Source: Pseudomonas turukhanskensis (GTDB taxonomy: Bacteria; Pseudomonadota; Gammaproteobacteria; Pseudomonadales; Pseudomonadaceae). From it: a stretch of 64,000 nt of DNA. The stretch is from assembly GCF_027922365.1 (NCBI RefSeq), contig NZ_BSFN01000001.1, positions 137,671-201,670 on the forward strand, written 5' to 3'. Of this stretch, positions 26,988-35,913 are shown one piece after another. The notes below the pieces were generated by a model that was given only the letters and a program-made list of their open reading frames with translations, was not told the DNA's origin and searched no databases. Each line of letters opens with the position of its first letter. Within the stretch, counting starts at the first letter, position 1. The translations under genes were made by a program, and so were the position numbers.

Positions 26988-27014
26988 TAAGACTAACAGT
27001 TGACTCTAAAGTTC
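26988..27014 (-). promoter_or_regulatory. AlgU (sigma-E)-type promoter of rpoH
   Basis: On the minus strand, GAACTT (27014-27009), a 16-base spacer and TCTTA (26992-26988), matching the GAACTT-N16-TCnnA pattern. P. aeruginosa rpoH is known to have an AlgU-dependent promoter. It lies 47 bp before the start codon. Confidence 0.6.
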
Positions 27015-27050
27015 AGAAAGCACGAAAACACACAACGAAACAAGAACTTA

Positions 27051-28073
27051 CTACTTTGGGGCCAGTTCATTCAAGTGCCGGGCCACTGCAAGCCAGGCGC
27101 CAATATACCCCAACAGAACGGCGCCAAGCAGCAGGGATAGACCATCGGCTAACGGCACGCCGCCCAACGCGAAGTCGCTGCCGTAGAGCCCTGCCAGGCG
27201 TACCACGGCGCCATTGAGCCAATCCAGACCGAAGGCCAGCACTGCCCAGGACAGCAACCCCGCACCCAGGCCATAAAGTGCACCCATATAAAGGAAGGGA
27301 CGGCGCACGTAGCTGTCAGTTCCGCCTACCAGCTTGATGACTTCGATTTCGGTACGACGGTTCTCGATGTGCAAACGAATCGTGTTGCCGATAACCAGTA
27401 GCAGCGCCATCACCAGCAACAGCGTCAGGCCGAAGACAAATCGCTCACCCAGTTTCAGAATCGCACTCAGACGCTCCACCCACAGCAAGTCGAGCTGCGC
27501 CTGTTGCACCTTCGGCAAGTCCGCCAGGCGCAAGCGCAGGGCTTCCAGTGCTGCCTTGTCGACTTCTTTGGGGGTGACCAAAATCACCGCCGGCAGCGGG
27601 TTTTCCGGCAACTCCTTGAGCGCTTCACCCAAGCCGGACTGTTGCTGGAATTCCGCCAGGGCTTGTTCGCGGCTGATCCATTCGGACTCGGCCACATCGC
27701 CCATGTCGGCAATTTGCGCGCGCAGCTTCTGACCGTCGGCCTCGCTGGCATCCAGATTGAGGAACAGGGAAATCTGCGCCGCGCGCTGCCACGAACCGCC
27801 CAGACGCTCGACATTGTTCAGCAGCAACGACAAGCCCATTGGCAGGCTTAACGCCACGGCCATTACCAGGCAGGTGAAAAAGCTGCCGATCGGCTGTTTG
27901 GCCAGACGGCGCAAGCTGTCGATCAGGCTGGCGCGATGGGCTTCGATCCAGGCGTGCAGCAGGGTCGCGAAATCCGGGCTGCCGTCGTCTTTCTTCTGGT
28001 CATTTTTCTTCGGGGCCGCGCCAACGCGCTCTGCGGCCGAAGACGATTCCTGGGGATTGCGGGTAGCGCTCAT
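27051..28073 (-). CDS. ftsX: Cell-division ABC transporter membrane subunit FtsX
   Basis: A 340-residue membrane partner of FtsE that activates septal peptidoglycan hydrolases. A long polar N-terminus precedes a first helix near residue 70, then a periplasmic loop (about residues 95-220). Three C-terminal helices follow, with the conserved RTEIEVIKLVGGTDSYVRRPFLYMG segment. It overlaps the ftsE stop by one base (TAATG), so translation is coupled. It is upstream of rpoH on the same strand. Confidence 0.96.
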   Translation of the reverse strand: MSATRNPQESSSAAERVGAAPKKNDQKKDDGSPDFATLLHAWIEAHRASLIDSLRRLAKQPIGSFFTCLVMAVALSLPMGLSLLLNNVERLGGSWQRAAQISLFLNLDASEADGQKLRAQIADMGDVAESEWISREQALAEFQQQSGLGEALKELPENPLPAVILVTPKEVDKAALEALRLRLADLPKVQQAQLDLLWVERLSAILKLGERFVFGLTLLLVMALLLVIGNTIRLHIENRRTEIEVIKLVGGTDSYVRRPFLYMGALYGLGAGLLSWAVLAFGLDWLNGAVVRLAGLYGSDFALGGVPLADGLSLLLGAVLLGYIGAWLAVARHLNELAPK

Positions 28074-28741
28074 TAACCGGCCTCTCCATCGCCGATCAAA
28101 CGGCCGCGTTGCAGGGTCAGCATGCGGTGGCGCATGCGCGCGATCAGCGCCAGGTCGTGGCTGGCGATCAGCACGCTGGTGCCCATGCGGTTGATGTCTT
28201 CGAACACGCCCATGATTTCGGCGGCCAGACGGGGGTCGAGGTTACCGGTGGGTTCGTCCGCCAGCAGTAGCGCCGGGCGGTGCACCACGGCGCGGGCAAT
28301 GCCGACGCGTTGTTGCTGACCAGTCGACAGATCGCCTGGGAACAGGTCGCGCTTGTCGCTCAACGCCACACGCTCCAGCGCGGCATCGACGCGTTTGGCG
28401 ATATCCGGTTTGGACAGACCGAGAATCTGCAGCGGCAGGGCAATGTTGTTGAACACCGTGCGATCAAATAACAGCTGATGGTTCTGAAACACCACACCAA
28501 TCTGGCGGCGAAGAAACGGAATTTGCGCAGTGGTGATCTGCGCCAGGTCCTGCCCGGCCAGCAGCAGCTTGCCCGAGGTGGGCCGCTCCATTGCCAGAAT
28601 CAGGCGCAGCAAGGTGCTCTTGCCCGCGCCTGAGTGCCCGGTGACGAAGAGAAACTCGCCCCGGCGTACGCGAAAACTCAACTCGTGCAGGCCGACGTGG
28701 CCATTGGCGTAGCGTTTACCCACCTGCTCAAAGCGAATCAT
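28073..28741 (-). CDS. ftsE: Cell-division ATP-binding protein FtsE
   Basis: The ABC ATPase of FtsEX, 222 residues. Walker A is GHSGAGKSTLL, the signature motif LSTGQQQRVGIARA, Walker B LLLADEPTGNLD and the switch His in LIASHD. Translation is coupled with ftsY (ATGA overlap of 4 bp) and ftsX (1 bp). The order ftsY-ftsE-ftsX is the usual one. Confidence 0.97.
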   Translation of the reverse strand: MIRFEQVGKRYANGHVGLHELSFRVRRGEFLFVTGHSGAGKSTLLRLILAMERPTSGKLLLAGQDLAQITTAQIPFLRRQIGVVFQNHQLLFDRTVFNNIALPLQILGLSKPDIAKRVDAALERVALSDKRDLFPGDLSTGQQQRVGIARAVVHRPALLLADEPTGNLDPRLAAEIMGVFEDINRMGTSVLIASHDLALIARMRHRMLTLQRGRLIGDGEAG

Positions 28742-30072
28742 GCGTGCTCCCGCTCGGCGAACAAGGCCTGAACAAAGGCTTCAGCTTCAAAAGTACGCAG
28801 ATCATCGATGCCTTCACCCACACCGATGTAGCGAATTGGCAGCCCGAACTGCTTGGCGAGGGCGAAAATCACCCCTCCCTTGGCGGTGCCGTCCAGCTTG
28901 GTCAGAGCCAGACCGGTAAGGTTCACGGTCTGGTTGAACTGCTTGGCCTGGCTGATGGCGTTCTGCCCGGTACCGGCGTCCAGCACCAGCAACACTTCGT
29001 GCGGCGCTGTTTCGTCCAGCTTGCCGATCACCCGGCGCACCTTTTTCAGTTCTTCCATCAGGTTGTCTTTGGTATGCAGACGGCCGGCGGTGTCGGCGAT
29101 CAGCACATCGATGCCCCGGGCGGTGGCGGCCTGCACCGCATCGAAAATCACCGAGGCAGAGTCGGCGCCGGTGTGCTGGGCAATCACGGCAATCTGATTG
29201 CGCTCACCCCACACCTGCAATTGCTCAACGGCGGCGGCGCGGAAGGTATCTCCGGCGGCCAGCATCACTTTCTTGCCTTCTTGCTGAAGCTTCTTCGCCA
29301 GCTTGCCGATGGTGGTGGTTTTACCCGCACCGTTAACGCCGACAACCAGAATCACGAAGGGCTTCTTCTCAGCCGGAATCACCAGCGGTTGCTCGACTGG
29401 CTTGAGTAGCGAGGCCAGCTCTTCCTGCAACGCCTTGTACAGCGCACCACTGTCGACCAGCTGCTTGCGTGCCACTTTCTGAGTGAGGCTCTGGATGATC
29501 GCCGTGGTGGCTTCAACGCCAACGTCGGCGGTCAGCAGGCGGGTTTCGATTTCGTCCAGCAGGTCGTCGTCGATGGCCTTCTTGCCGAGAAACAGACTGG
29601 CCATGCCTTCGCCGAGGCTGGCGCTGGTTTTCGACAGGCCTTGCTTCAGCCGGGCGAAGAAGCCCGCCTTGCTTTCAACTGAAGGCGTGGGCACTGGCGC
29701 AACAACAGCCGGGGTATTAACCACAACTGGCTGGTCAATTTCCGGCTCAGGCGTAGGAGTCGTCGCAACAGGAGCAGGAGCCGGCTCCAGCGCCATCGGC
29801 TCGGGCACCACGATCGGCTGCTGCTCCTGAACCGGCAGCTCAATCAACGGGGCCTCACTGACCACCGCCGGCTCAAGCGCTACAGGCTCGGCAGGCACAA
29901 CGGTTTCAGCCGCAGGCTCAGACGCCGCAATGGGCTCCTGAGGCTTCTTGCGCAGCCAGCCAAACAGGCTCTTTTTCTCGCCGGTTTTCTCTTCGGACTT
30001 CGGGTCGGAAGCTACCGGGGCGGTGTTCCCAGCAGCAGCTGGGGTCTTCTTGTCGTCGTTGGAACCAAACAT
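28738..30072 (-). CDS. ftsY: Signal recognition particle receptor FtsY
   Basis: The SRP receptor GTPase, 444 residues. An acidic, Pro/Ala/Glu-rich N-terminal A region (about residues 1-140) is followed by the NG domain. The P-loop is VGVNGAGKTTTIGKLAKKL. The insertion-box region is LAAGDTFRAAAVEQL, then IADTAGRLHT and LTKLDGTAKGG. It docks ribosome-SRP complexes at SecYEG. It is first gene of the ftsYEX group and divergent from the M16 peptidase pair across 146 bp. Confidence 0.97.
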   Translation of the reverse strand: MFGSNDDKKTPAAAGNTAPVASDPKSEEKTGEKKSLFGWLRKKPQEPIAASEPAAETVVPAEPVALEPAVVSEAPLIELPVQEQQPIVVPEPMALEPAPAPVATTPTPEPEIDQPVVVNTPAVVAPVPTPSVESKAGFFARLKQGLSKTSASLGEGMASLFLGKKAIDDDLLDEIETRLLTADVGVEATTAIIQSLTQKVARKQLVDSGALYKALQEELASLLKPVEQPLVIPAEKKPFVILVVGVNGAGKTTTIGKLAKKLQQEGKKVMLAAGDTFRAAAVEQLQVWGERNQIAVIAQHTGADSASVIFDAVQAATARGIDVLIADTAGRLHTKDNLMEELKKVRRVIGKLDETAPHEVLLVLDAGTGQNAISQAKQFNQTVNLTGLALTKLDGTAKGGVIFALAKQFGLPIRYIGVGEGIDDLRTFEAEAFVQALFAEREHA

Positions 30073-30218
30073 GGAGAGCGGCTATCTCAAGGGTGCGACG
30101 CGCCAACAGGGTAAAAACCCAACAGCCGTGGCCGCCAATAAAATGGATGGGTATCCTAGCACCTCCGCGCCCGCCGACGCTAAGACCAAGCGGGCCTCCT
30201 CGACAGGTCATTCACTTC

Positions 30219-31574
30219 ATGAAAATGCTTGCCCGCAGCGCCACCGGGCTGCTGCTCGCGGCCCTTTACCTGCCGCTGTCTGCTTTCGCCGCCGAAACCC
30301 AAGCCACCCAGGAGTTCACCCTCGCCAACGGCCTCAAGGTCGTTGTACGCGAAGATCACCGCGCGCCGGTGGTGGTTTCTCAGGTCTGGTACAAGGTTGG
30401 CTCCAGTTATGAAACGCCCGGCCAGACCGGTCTTTCCCACGCCCTTGAACACATGATGTTCAAAGGCAGCGCCAAGATGAAACCCGGCGAAGCCTCGCTG
30501 GTATTGCGCGAACTGGGCGCCGAAGAAAACGCGTTCACCAGTGACGACTACACCGCGTATTACCAGGTGCTGGCCCGCGACCGCCTGCCGGTGGCCTTCG
30601 AGCTGGAAGCGGATCGCATGGCCAGCCTGCGTCTGCCGCCGGAAGAGTTTCGCAGCGAGATTGAGGTCATCAAGGAAGAGCGCCGCATGCGCACCGATGA
30701 CAAACCCAGCTCCCTGGCCTACGAGCGCTTCAAAGCCATGGCCTACCCAGGCAGCGGCTACGGCACGCCGACTATCGGCTGGATGGCCGACCTGCAGCGC
30801 ATGAGCGTCGAAGAACTGCGCCACTGGTACGAAACCTGGTACACCCCCAATAACGCCACGCTGGTGGTGGTCGGCGACGTTACTGTCGCCGAGGTAAAAA
30901 CCCTCGCCGAACGCTATTTCGGGCCGGTGCCCAGCCGTGCCATTCCCACTGCCAAAGCGCCACTGGAACTGGCCGAGCCCGGTGAACGGCGCATTCGCCT
31001 GTATCTGCAAACTCAGCTGCCGAGCCTGATGATGGGCTTTAACGTGCCCAGTCTGGCGACGGCCGCCGACCGACGTGAGGTATATGCCCTGCGCCTGATT
31101 TCGGCACTGCTGGACGGCGGTTACAGCGCCCGCCTGCCCACGCAACTGGAGCGCGGCGAGGAGCTGGTGTCCGGCGCCTCTGCCAGTTACGACGCGTTCA
31201 ATCGCGGCGATAGCCTGTTCATGCTTTCGGCAACGCCCAATGTGCAAACGGGCAAAACCATCGCGCAAACCGAGGCAGGCCTGTGGCGCCAACTCGACGC
31301 CCTGAAAACCACCGCGCCTACCGCCGCCGAGCTGCAGCGCGTGCGGGCCCAGGTAATCGCCGGGCTGGTTTATGAACGCGACTCCATCAGCAGCCAGGCC
31401 AGCACCATTGGCCAACTGGAAAGTGTGGGCCTGTCGTGGAAGCTGATGGACGAAGACCTCGCTGCCATCGAAGCCGTCACGCCCGACGATATCCAACAAG
31501 CTGCCCGCACCTATTTCACCCGCGAGCGCCTCAGCGTTGCTGAAGTTTTGCCGAAGGAAAAAACCCATGAGTGA
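30219..31574 (+). CDS. M16 family zinc metallopeptidase, catalytic subunit
   Basis: A 451-residue exported M16B peptidase with the signal peptide MKMLARSATGLLLAALYLPLSAFA. The zinc-binding HxxEH motif is HALEHMMF, and the third ligand Glu lies in the later helix (IEVIKEERRMR region). It pairs with the next gene, which lacks the motif, forming the typical active/inactive heterodimer. The stop overlaps the next start by 8 bp. The start was chosen for the signal peptide; upstream in-frame codons lack an RBS. Substrate unknown. Confidence 0.9.
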   Translation: MKMLARSATGLLLAALYLPLSAFAAETQATQEFTLANGLKVVVREDHRAPVVVSQVWYKVGSSYETPGQTGLSHALEHMMFKGSAKMKPGEASLVLRELGAEENAFTSDDYTAYYQVLARDRLPVAFELEADRMASLRLPPEEFRSEIEVIKEERRMRTDDKPSSLAYERFKAMAYPGSGYGTPTIGWMADLQRMSVEELRHWYETWYTPNNATLVVVGDVTVAEVKTLAERYFGPVPSRAIPTAKAPLELAEPGERRIRLYLQTQLPSLMMGFNVPSLATAADRREVYALRLISALLDGGYSARLPTQLERGEELVSGASASYDAFNRGDSLFMLSATPNVQTGKTIAQTEAGLWRQLDALKTTAPTAAELQRVRAQVIAGLVYERDSISSQASTIGQLESVGLSWKLMDEDLAAIEAVTPDDIQQAARTYFTRERLSVAEVLPKEKTHE

Positions 31575-33069
31575 GCGCAACGGTCTGCGCTATGGCCTGC
31601 TCGGCCTTAGCCTGTTGGTATTGCTGGCCGTGCTGGTATTTTTTGTCAGCCGCCCGGTCCAGGCCCCTACCGAGCCCACCGCTGCCGCGCCCGTGGCAGC
31701 CGTGAAGACGCCCGATCATCTGGAATCGCTGGCCGCGCTGGAAGGCCAGGCACCCAGCCATCGCACCATCAATATTCAAACCTGGAAAACCGCCGAAGGC
31801 GCCAAGGTGCTGTTCGTTGAAGCGCACGAGTTGCCGATGTTCGACCTGCGCCTGACCTTCGCCGCTGGCAGCAGCCAGGACGGCGACACGCCTGGCCTGG
31901 CGATGATGACCAACGCCATGCTTAATGAGGGCGTAGCGGGCAAGGACGTCAGCGCCATTGCCGCCGGCTTCGAAGACCTGGGCGCAGATTTCGGCAACGG
32001 CGCCTACCGCGACATGGGCGTAGCCAGCCTGCGCAGCCTCACCGCTGCCGACAAACGCGAGCCGGCACTCAAGCTATTTGCCGACGTGATTGGTAAGCCA
32101 ACCTTCCCCGCCGACTCGCTGGTACGCATAAAGAACCAGGTACTGGCCGGTTTCGAATACCAGAAGCAGAACCCAGGGCGCCTCGCGGGCCTGGAGCTTT
32201 TCAAGCGGCTGTACGGTGACCACCCTTACGCGCACTCCAGCGATGGCACGGCCAAATCCATTCCCGGCATCACCATTGCCCAGATGCAGGCGTTTCACCA
32301 CAAGGCTTATGCCGCGGGCAATACCGTGATTGCGCTGGTGGGCGACCTGTCGCGCGCCGAGGCTGAAGCCATGACCGCGCAGGTATCGGCGGCGCTGCCC
32401 AAAGGCCCGGCGCTGCCCAAGACCGTGGCGCCGCAAGAGCCCAAAGCAGGCGCGACCCATATCGAATTCCCGTCCAAGCAGACCACCCTGATGCTGGCTC
32501 AACTGGGCATCGATCGCGCCGAGCCTGACTACGCGGCGCTGTTTCTCGGAAACCAGATTCTCGGTGGCGGCGGTTTTGGCACGCGCCTGATGGATCAGGT
32601 GCGCGAGAAACGCGGCCTGACTTACGGTATCTCGTCCGGTTTCACCGCCATGCAAGCCCGCGGGCCGTTCATGATCAGCCTGCAAACCCGGGCCGAGCAA
32701 AGCGAAGGCGCGCTGAAACTGGTGCAAGACATCCTGCGTGATTACCTGGCCAACGGCCCCACGCAGAAAGAAGTGGATGACGCCAAGCGCGAACTGGCCG
32801 GGAGCTTCCCGCTGTCGACTGCCAGCAATGGGGATATAGTGGCGCAACTGGGTGCCATTGGTTTCTACGACCTGTCGCTCAGTTATCTTGAAGACTTTAT
32901 GCAGCAGGTTCAGGCGCTCGACGTCGCGACCGTGAAAGCCGCCATGGCCAAGCACCTGAATGCCGATAACCTGGTTATCGTCACCGCCGGCCCGACCGTG
33001 GAACAAAAGCCCCTGCCGCCACCTACCGATCACCCCGCCGAGCCTGCGCTTGGCGTTCCGGAGCATTGA
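31567..33069 (+). CDS. M16 family peptidase-like, non-catalytic subunit
   Basis: A 500-residue M16 homologue with an N-terminal membrane segment ([18 protein letters not shown]) in place of a cleaved signal. The zinc HxxEH site is missing: the matching region reads SQDGDTPGLAMMTNAML. The substrate-binding R/Y signature is retained in GGGGFGTRLMDQVREKRGLTYGISSGF. It is therefore the partner that completes the chamber with the preceding catalytic subunit. The start ATG lies inside the stop of that gene, and its own stop overlaps the rsmD start (TGATG). Confidence 0.9.
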   Translation: MSERNGLRYGLLGLSLLVLLAVLVFFVSRPVQAPTEPTAAAPVAAVKTPDHLESLAALEGQAPSHRTINIQTWKTAEGAKVLFVEAHELPMFDLRLTFAAGSSQDGDTPGLAMMTNAMLNEGVAGKDVSAIAAGFEDLGADFGNGAYRDMGVASLRSLTAADKREPALKLFADVIGKPTFPADSLVRIKNQVLAGFEYQKQNPGRLAGLELFKRLYGDHPYAHSSDGTAKSIPGITIAQMQAFHHKAYAAGNTVIALVGDLSRAEAEAMTAQVSAALPKGPALPKTVAPQEPKAGATHIEFPSKQTTLMLAQLGIDRAEPDYAALFLGNQILGGGGFGTRLMDQVREKRGLTYGISSGFTAMQARGPFMISLQTRAEQSEGALKLVQDILRDYLANGPTQKEVDDAKRELAGSFPLSTASNGDIVAQLGAIGFYDLSLSYLEDFMQQVQALDVATVKAAMAKHLNADNLVIVTAGPTVEQKPLPPPTDHPAEPALGVPEH

Positions 33070-33668
33070 TGGCACGTCCAGTAAAACCAGGCAACGCCCC
33101 CGCCCACGGTGGCCAAGGCCAGTTGCGCATCATTGCTGGCGAGTGGCGCAGCCGCCAGTTCAGCTTCCCCATGGCCCACGGTTTGCGCCCAACGCCAAAC
33201 CGTGTGCGTGAAACCTTGTTCAATTGGCTGGCGCCTTATGTGCAGGGCGCCCGTGTGCTGGATTTGTTTACCGGCAGCGGCGCGCTGTATCTGGAAGCCC
33301 TGTCGCGCGGCGCCAGCGTTGCCCTGGCCCTGGACCTCAATGGCGCTGCCATTGCCAACCTGCGCCAAACCCTCGATACACTGAAATGCGCCACCGGCCA
33401 ACTGCTGCAAACCGACACCCTGCGCTATCTGGAAACCCAGAGTGCCACGCCGTTCGATCTGGTGTTTCTCGACCCGCCGTTTAACCAGAACCTGCTGCAA
33501 CCGACCTGCACACTGCTGGAAGAAAAAGGCTGGTTGGCGGACGAAGCCTGGGTGTACACCGAAAGTGAAAACCCGCCATCAAGCCTGAGCATGCCGAGTA
33601 ATTGGCGGTTGCACCGAGAGCAGAAGGCAGGGCAGGTGTACTACGCCCTGTGGCAACGCAGCATCTGA
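33069..33668 (+). CDS. rsmD: 16S rRNA (guanine966-N2)-methyltransferase RsmD
   Basis: A 199-residue rRNA methyltransferase acting on the assembled 30S precursor. The N-terminus QLRIIAGEWRSRQFSFP and GLRPTPNRVRETLFNWL are RsmD-specific. The SAM loop is VLDLFTGSGALYLEAL and the catalytic motif LDPPF. The ATG shares one base with the preceding stop, so translation is coupled to the M16 pair. Confidence 0.95.
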   Translation: MARPVKPGNAPAHGGQGQLRIIAGEWRSRQFSFPMAHGLRPTPNRVRETLFNWLAPYVQGARVLDLFTGSGALYLEALSRGASVALALDLNGAAIANLRQTLDTLKCATGQLLQTDTLRYLETQSATPFDLVFLDPPFNQNLLQPTCTLLEEKGWLADEAWVYTESENPPSSLSMPSNWRLHREQKAGQVYYALWQRSI

Positions 33669-33685
33669 TTCACCACGTCGGGCGC

Positions 33686-33817
33686 TCAGGGCAGTATCTG
33701 CACCATAAAACACTGGTCGCGCCCGACAAAAATTCGCAGGTTCAACCCGTTACAGCACAATAAAATCGCGTAAACCACCGCGAGGAAAATGCCGATTCCG
33801 CTCAGAAAAAATATCAT
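33686..33817 (-). CDS. Small membrane protein (43 residues)
   Basis: A short gene with an excellent AAGGAG site 6 bases before its ATG. The product begins MIFFLSGIGIFLAVVYAILL, one membrane helix, then a Cys pair and a polar tail GRDQCFMVQILP. Convergent with rsmD and divergent from the hydrolase gene. Larger in-frame extensions lack an RBS. A small conserved gene sits at this place in other Pseudomonas (from memory). Function unknown. Confidence 0.6.
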   Translation of the reverse strand: MIFFLSGIGIFLAVVYAILLCCNGLNLRIFVGRDQCFMVQILP

Positions 33818-33976
33818 CGTCCACTCCTTGCGCTCTAGGGCATTAAAACGGGGAGCGAACCGTAACAACCCGCCGCGTGGTTCTTGCATAGGAAGCGGCT
33901 TAAATTTCCCAACTCCCTTCCTACGCCAGACCCTGGCACTATCGGTCTCTGCTGACTTTTCCACGTGAACGAACCG

Positions 33977-34957
33977 ATGAGCACCTTTTCCCCCGCCTGG
34001 TGGCTACCCAATCCGCATCTGCAAACCCTGTGGAATTCGCTGTGCCGCAAGCCACCCAGGCTTGAACGCGAACGCGAGCGGCTGTGGCTGGAAGACGGGG
34101 ATTTTCTCGACATGGATTGGCATGGCCCTCACGAAGCCGAGGCGCCGTTGGTGCTGGTACTGCATGGCCTCACCGGCTCGTCCAATTCCCTCTACGTGCT
34201 GGGTGTGCAGCAAAACCTGGCGGCCCAGGGCTGGGCCAGTGTGGCGCTGAACTGGCGCGGCTGCTCGGGCGAGCCCAACTTGCTGCCGCGCGGCTACCAC
34301 TCCGGCGCCAGCGAAGACCTGGCTGAAACCATTCGCCACCTGCGGGCCAAACGGCCGATGGCGCCGCTGTACGCCGTGGGCTACTCCTTGGGCGGCAATG
34401 TCTTGCTCAAGTACCTGGGAGAAAGCGGCGCCGACAGTCAGTTGCAAGGCGCCGTGGCGGTCTCCGTGCCGTTTCGTCTGGACCAGTGCGCCGATCGCAT
34501 CGGCATAGGCTTTTCCAAGGTGTATCAGGCGCACTTTATGCGCGAGATGCTCGCCTACGTGAAAGACAAACAGCGCCTGTTCGCCCACAAGGGCCAGGCC
34601 GATCGGCTGTCGATTCTGGAAAAGCTCGGGCCGCTGACCAATATGCGCACCTTCTGGGACTTCGACGGCCGGGTAACCGCGCCGCTGCATGGTTTCGCCG
34701 ACGCCGATGACTACTACAAGCGCTCATCCAGTCGTTATTTCCTTGGCCGTATCCAGACGCCGACTTTGCTGATCCAATCGGCAGATGATCCATTCGTGTT
34801 CCCCCACAGCCTGCCCGAGCCGGCGGAATTGGCGAGTTGCGTGCAGTTCGAGCTGCACGCCCATGGCGGGCATGTGGGCTTTGTTCAGGGTTCGTGGCGA
34901 CGCCCCGAGTACTACCTGGAGCGGCGAATTCCGGCGTGGCTGGCGGCGCTGAAGTAG
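33977..34957 (+). CDS. YheT-family alpha/beta hydrolase
   Basis: A hydrolase of about 326 residues of the AB-hydrolase YheT/ABHD1-3 group (putative carboxylesterase). It begins STFSPAWWLPNPHLQTLWNSL, the family N-terminus. HGLTGSSNSLYV is the oxyanion region, the nucleophile Ser is in GYSLGGNVLLKYLGE, Asp is in SADDPFVFP and His in HGGHVGF. A GTG four codons upstream is an alternative start. It is convergent with the TetR gene, only 3 bp between stops. Substrate unknown. Confidence 0.88.
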   Translation: MSTFSPAWWLPNPHLQTLWNSLCRKPPRLERERERLWLEDGDFLDMDWHGPHEAEAPLVLVLHGLTGSSNSLYVLGVQQNLAAQGWASVALNWRGCSGEPNLLPRGYHSGASEDLAETIRHLRAKRPMAPLYAVGYSLGGNVLLKYLGESGADSQLQGAVAVSVPFRLDQCADRIGIGFSKVYQAHFMREMLAYVKDKQRLFAHKGQADRLSILEKLGPLTNMRTFWDFDGRVTAPLHGFADADDYYKRSSSRYFLGRIQTPTLLIQSADDPFVFPHSLPEPAELASCVQFELHAHGGHVGFVQGSWRRPEYYLERRIPAWLAALK

Positions 34958-34960
34958 CGC

Positions 34961-35620
34961 TCAGGTCACCGTAGTCAGCGGTACGAACAGCCGCTGCTGC
35001 AAAGCGTCCACTGCCTCGCGCGCTTGCGGGGCGATATAGCCACCTTCCAGCGCCAGCACCTGATAGATGCCACGGCGCAGCATCTCTTCGCTGAGGTCAC
35101 CCGGGTCTCCACGGGAGGTGCACAGAAAGCGAACCCAGGAGGTCATGATGATCCAGCTGTTGAGGGTCAGCGCCTCAATTTGCCGCTCGCCCATAATCAG
35201 AATGCCAGCATCGACAAAGCCCTGATAAATCGCCGTCGCGCGGCCCATTGAGCGCTGGGAAAACTGCTGATATTGCGCCGCGAGGCTGGCGTCGGTTTCC
35301 AGCAAATGCTCCAGATCGCGGTGCAGAAAGCGGTAGTGCCACATCGCCGCGAGCAGGGCTTCGAGGTAGTAGGTTTTGTCTTCCACCGTCATCGCGCGGC
35401 CTTCCGGCGGGCGCAGGAAGGTATCGACCTGCTGTTCATATTGGTTGAACAGTTCGGCGATGATCGCCTGCTTATTACGGAAGTAGTAATACAAGTTGCC
35501 CGGTGAAATCGCCAGGTGCGCGGCAATGTGGTTGGTCGTCACGTTGCGTTCGCCCTGCAGATTGAACAGCTCGAGGCTCGCCTGGATGATTCGCTCTCGG
35601 GTTTTCATTGGCGCGGCCAT
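34961..35620 (-). CDS. TetR-family transcriptional regulator
   Basis: A 219-residue regulator. The N-terminal helix-turn-helix is about residues 9-53 (RERIIQASLELFNLQGERNVTTNHIAAHLAISPGNLYYYFRNK as its landmark region). The rest is a helical ligand-binding domain. It is divergent from an aldehyde dehydrogenase gene with a 293-bp gap holding a palindrome over the presumed target promoter (35806-35823). It probably represses that gene, and a fatty or aromatic aldehyde or CoA ester is a plausible inducer; this is inference. An alternative start lies four codons in. Confidence 0.9.
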   Translation of the reverse strand: MAAPMKTRERIIQASLELFNLQGERNVTTNHIAAHLAISPGNLYYYFRNKQAIIAELFNQYEQQVDTFLRPPEGRAMTVEDKTYYLEALLAAMWHYRFLHRDLEHLLETDASLAAQYQQFSQRSMGRATAIYQGFVDAGILIMGERQIEALTLNSWIIMTSWVRFLCTSRGDPGDLSEEMLRRGIYQVLALEGGYIAPQAREAVDALQQRLFVPLTTVT

Positions 35621-35797
35621 GGCGCTCGTACCTCACACACTGTTGCTCCAGCAACCGCACCCGTTTGCACCGGGCCAGCTCCCCTTCTTGCGCCAAAGGT
35701 ACACGCACAAGCGCCCTAATTGTTACCCATCAACACAGAAACCAAGCACCCTAACTTTTCGTTGGGGTGCATCGCAGAGCCGTTGTCGGCATCCTAT

Positions 35798-35826
35798 TTG
35801 ACATATTAGAGTAATTGCTCTAAAAA
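35798..35826 (+). promoter_or_regulatory. Promoter of the aldehyde dehydrogenase gene
   Basis: A perfect TTGACA at 35798-35803, a 17-base spacer and TAAAAA at 35821-35826. It lies 88 bp before the start codon. Confidence 0.65.
35806..35823. promoter_or_regulatory. Candidate TetR operator
   Basis: The palindrome TTAGAG-TAATTG-CTCTAA fills the spacer and overlaps the -10 box of the promoter at 35798-35826. This placement would block RNA polymerase. The neighbouring divergent TetR gene is the likely binder. Confidence 0.6.
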
Positions 35827-35913
35827 TCCAGCACGCTGTATTGCGCAACCCTAAACCGACCCTCGTATGGCGGTTCCGGGTTCTTTTAACTGGACTGCCC
35901 AGGAGCTTTTCCG

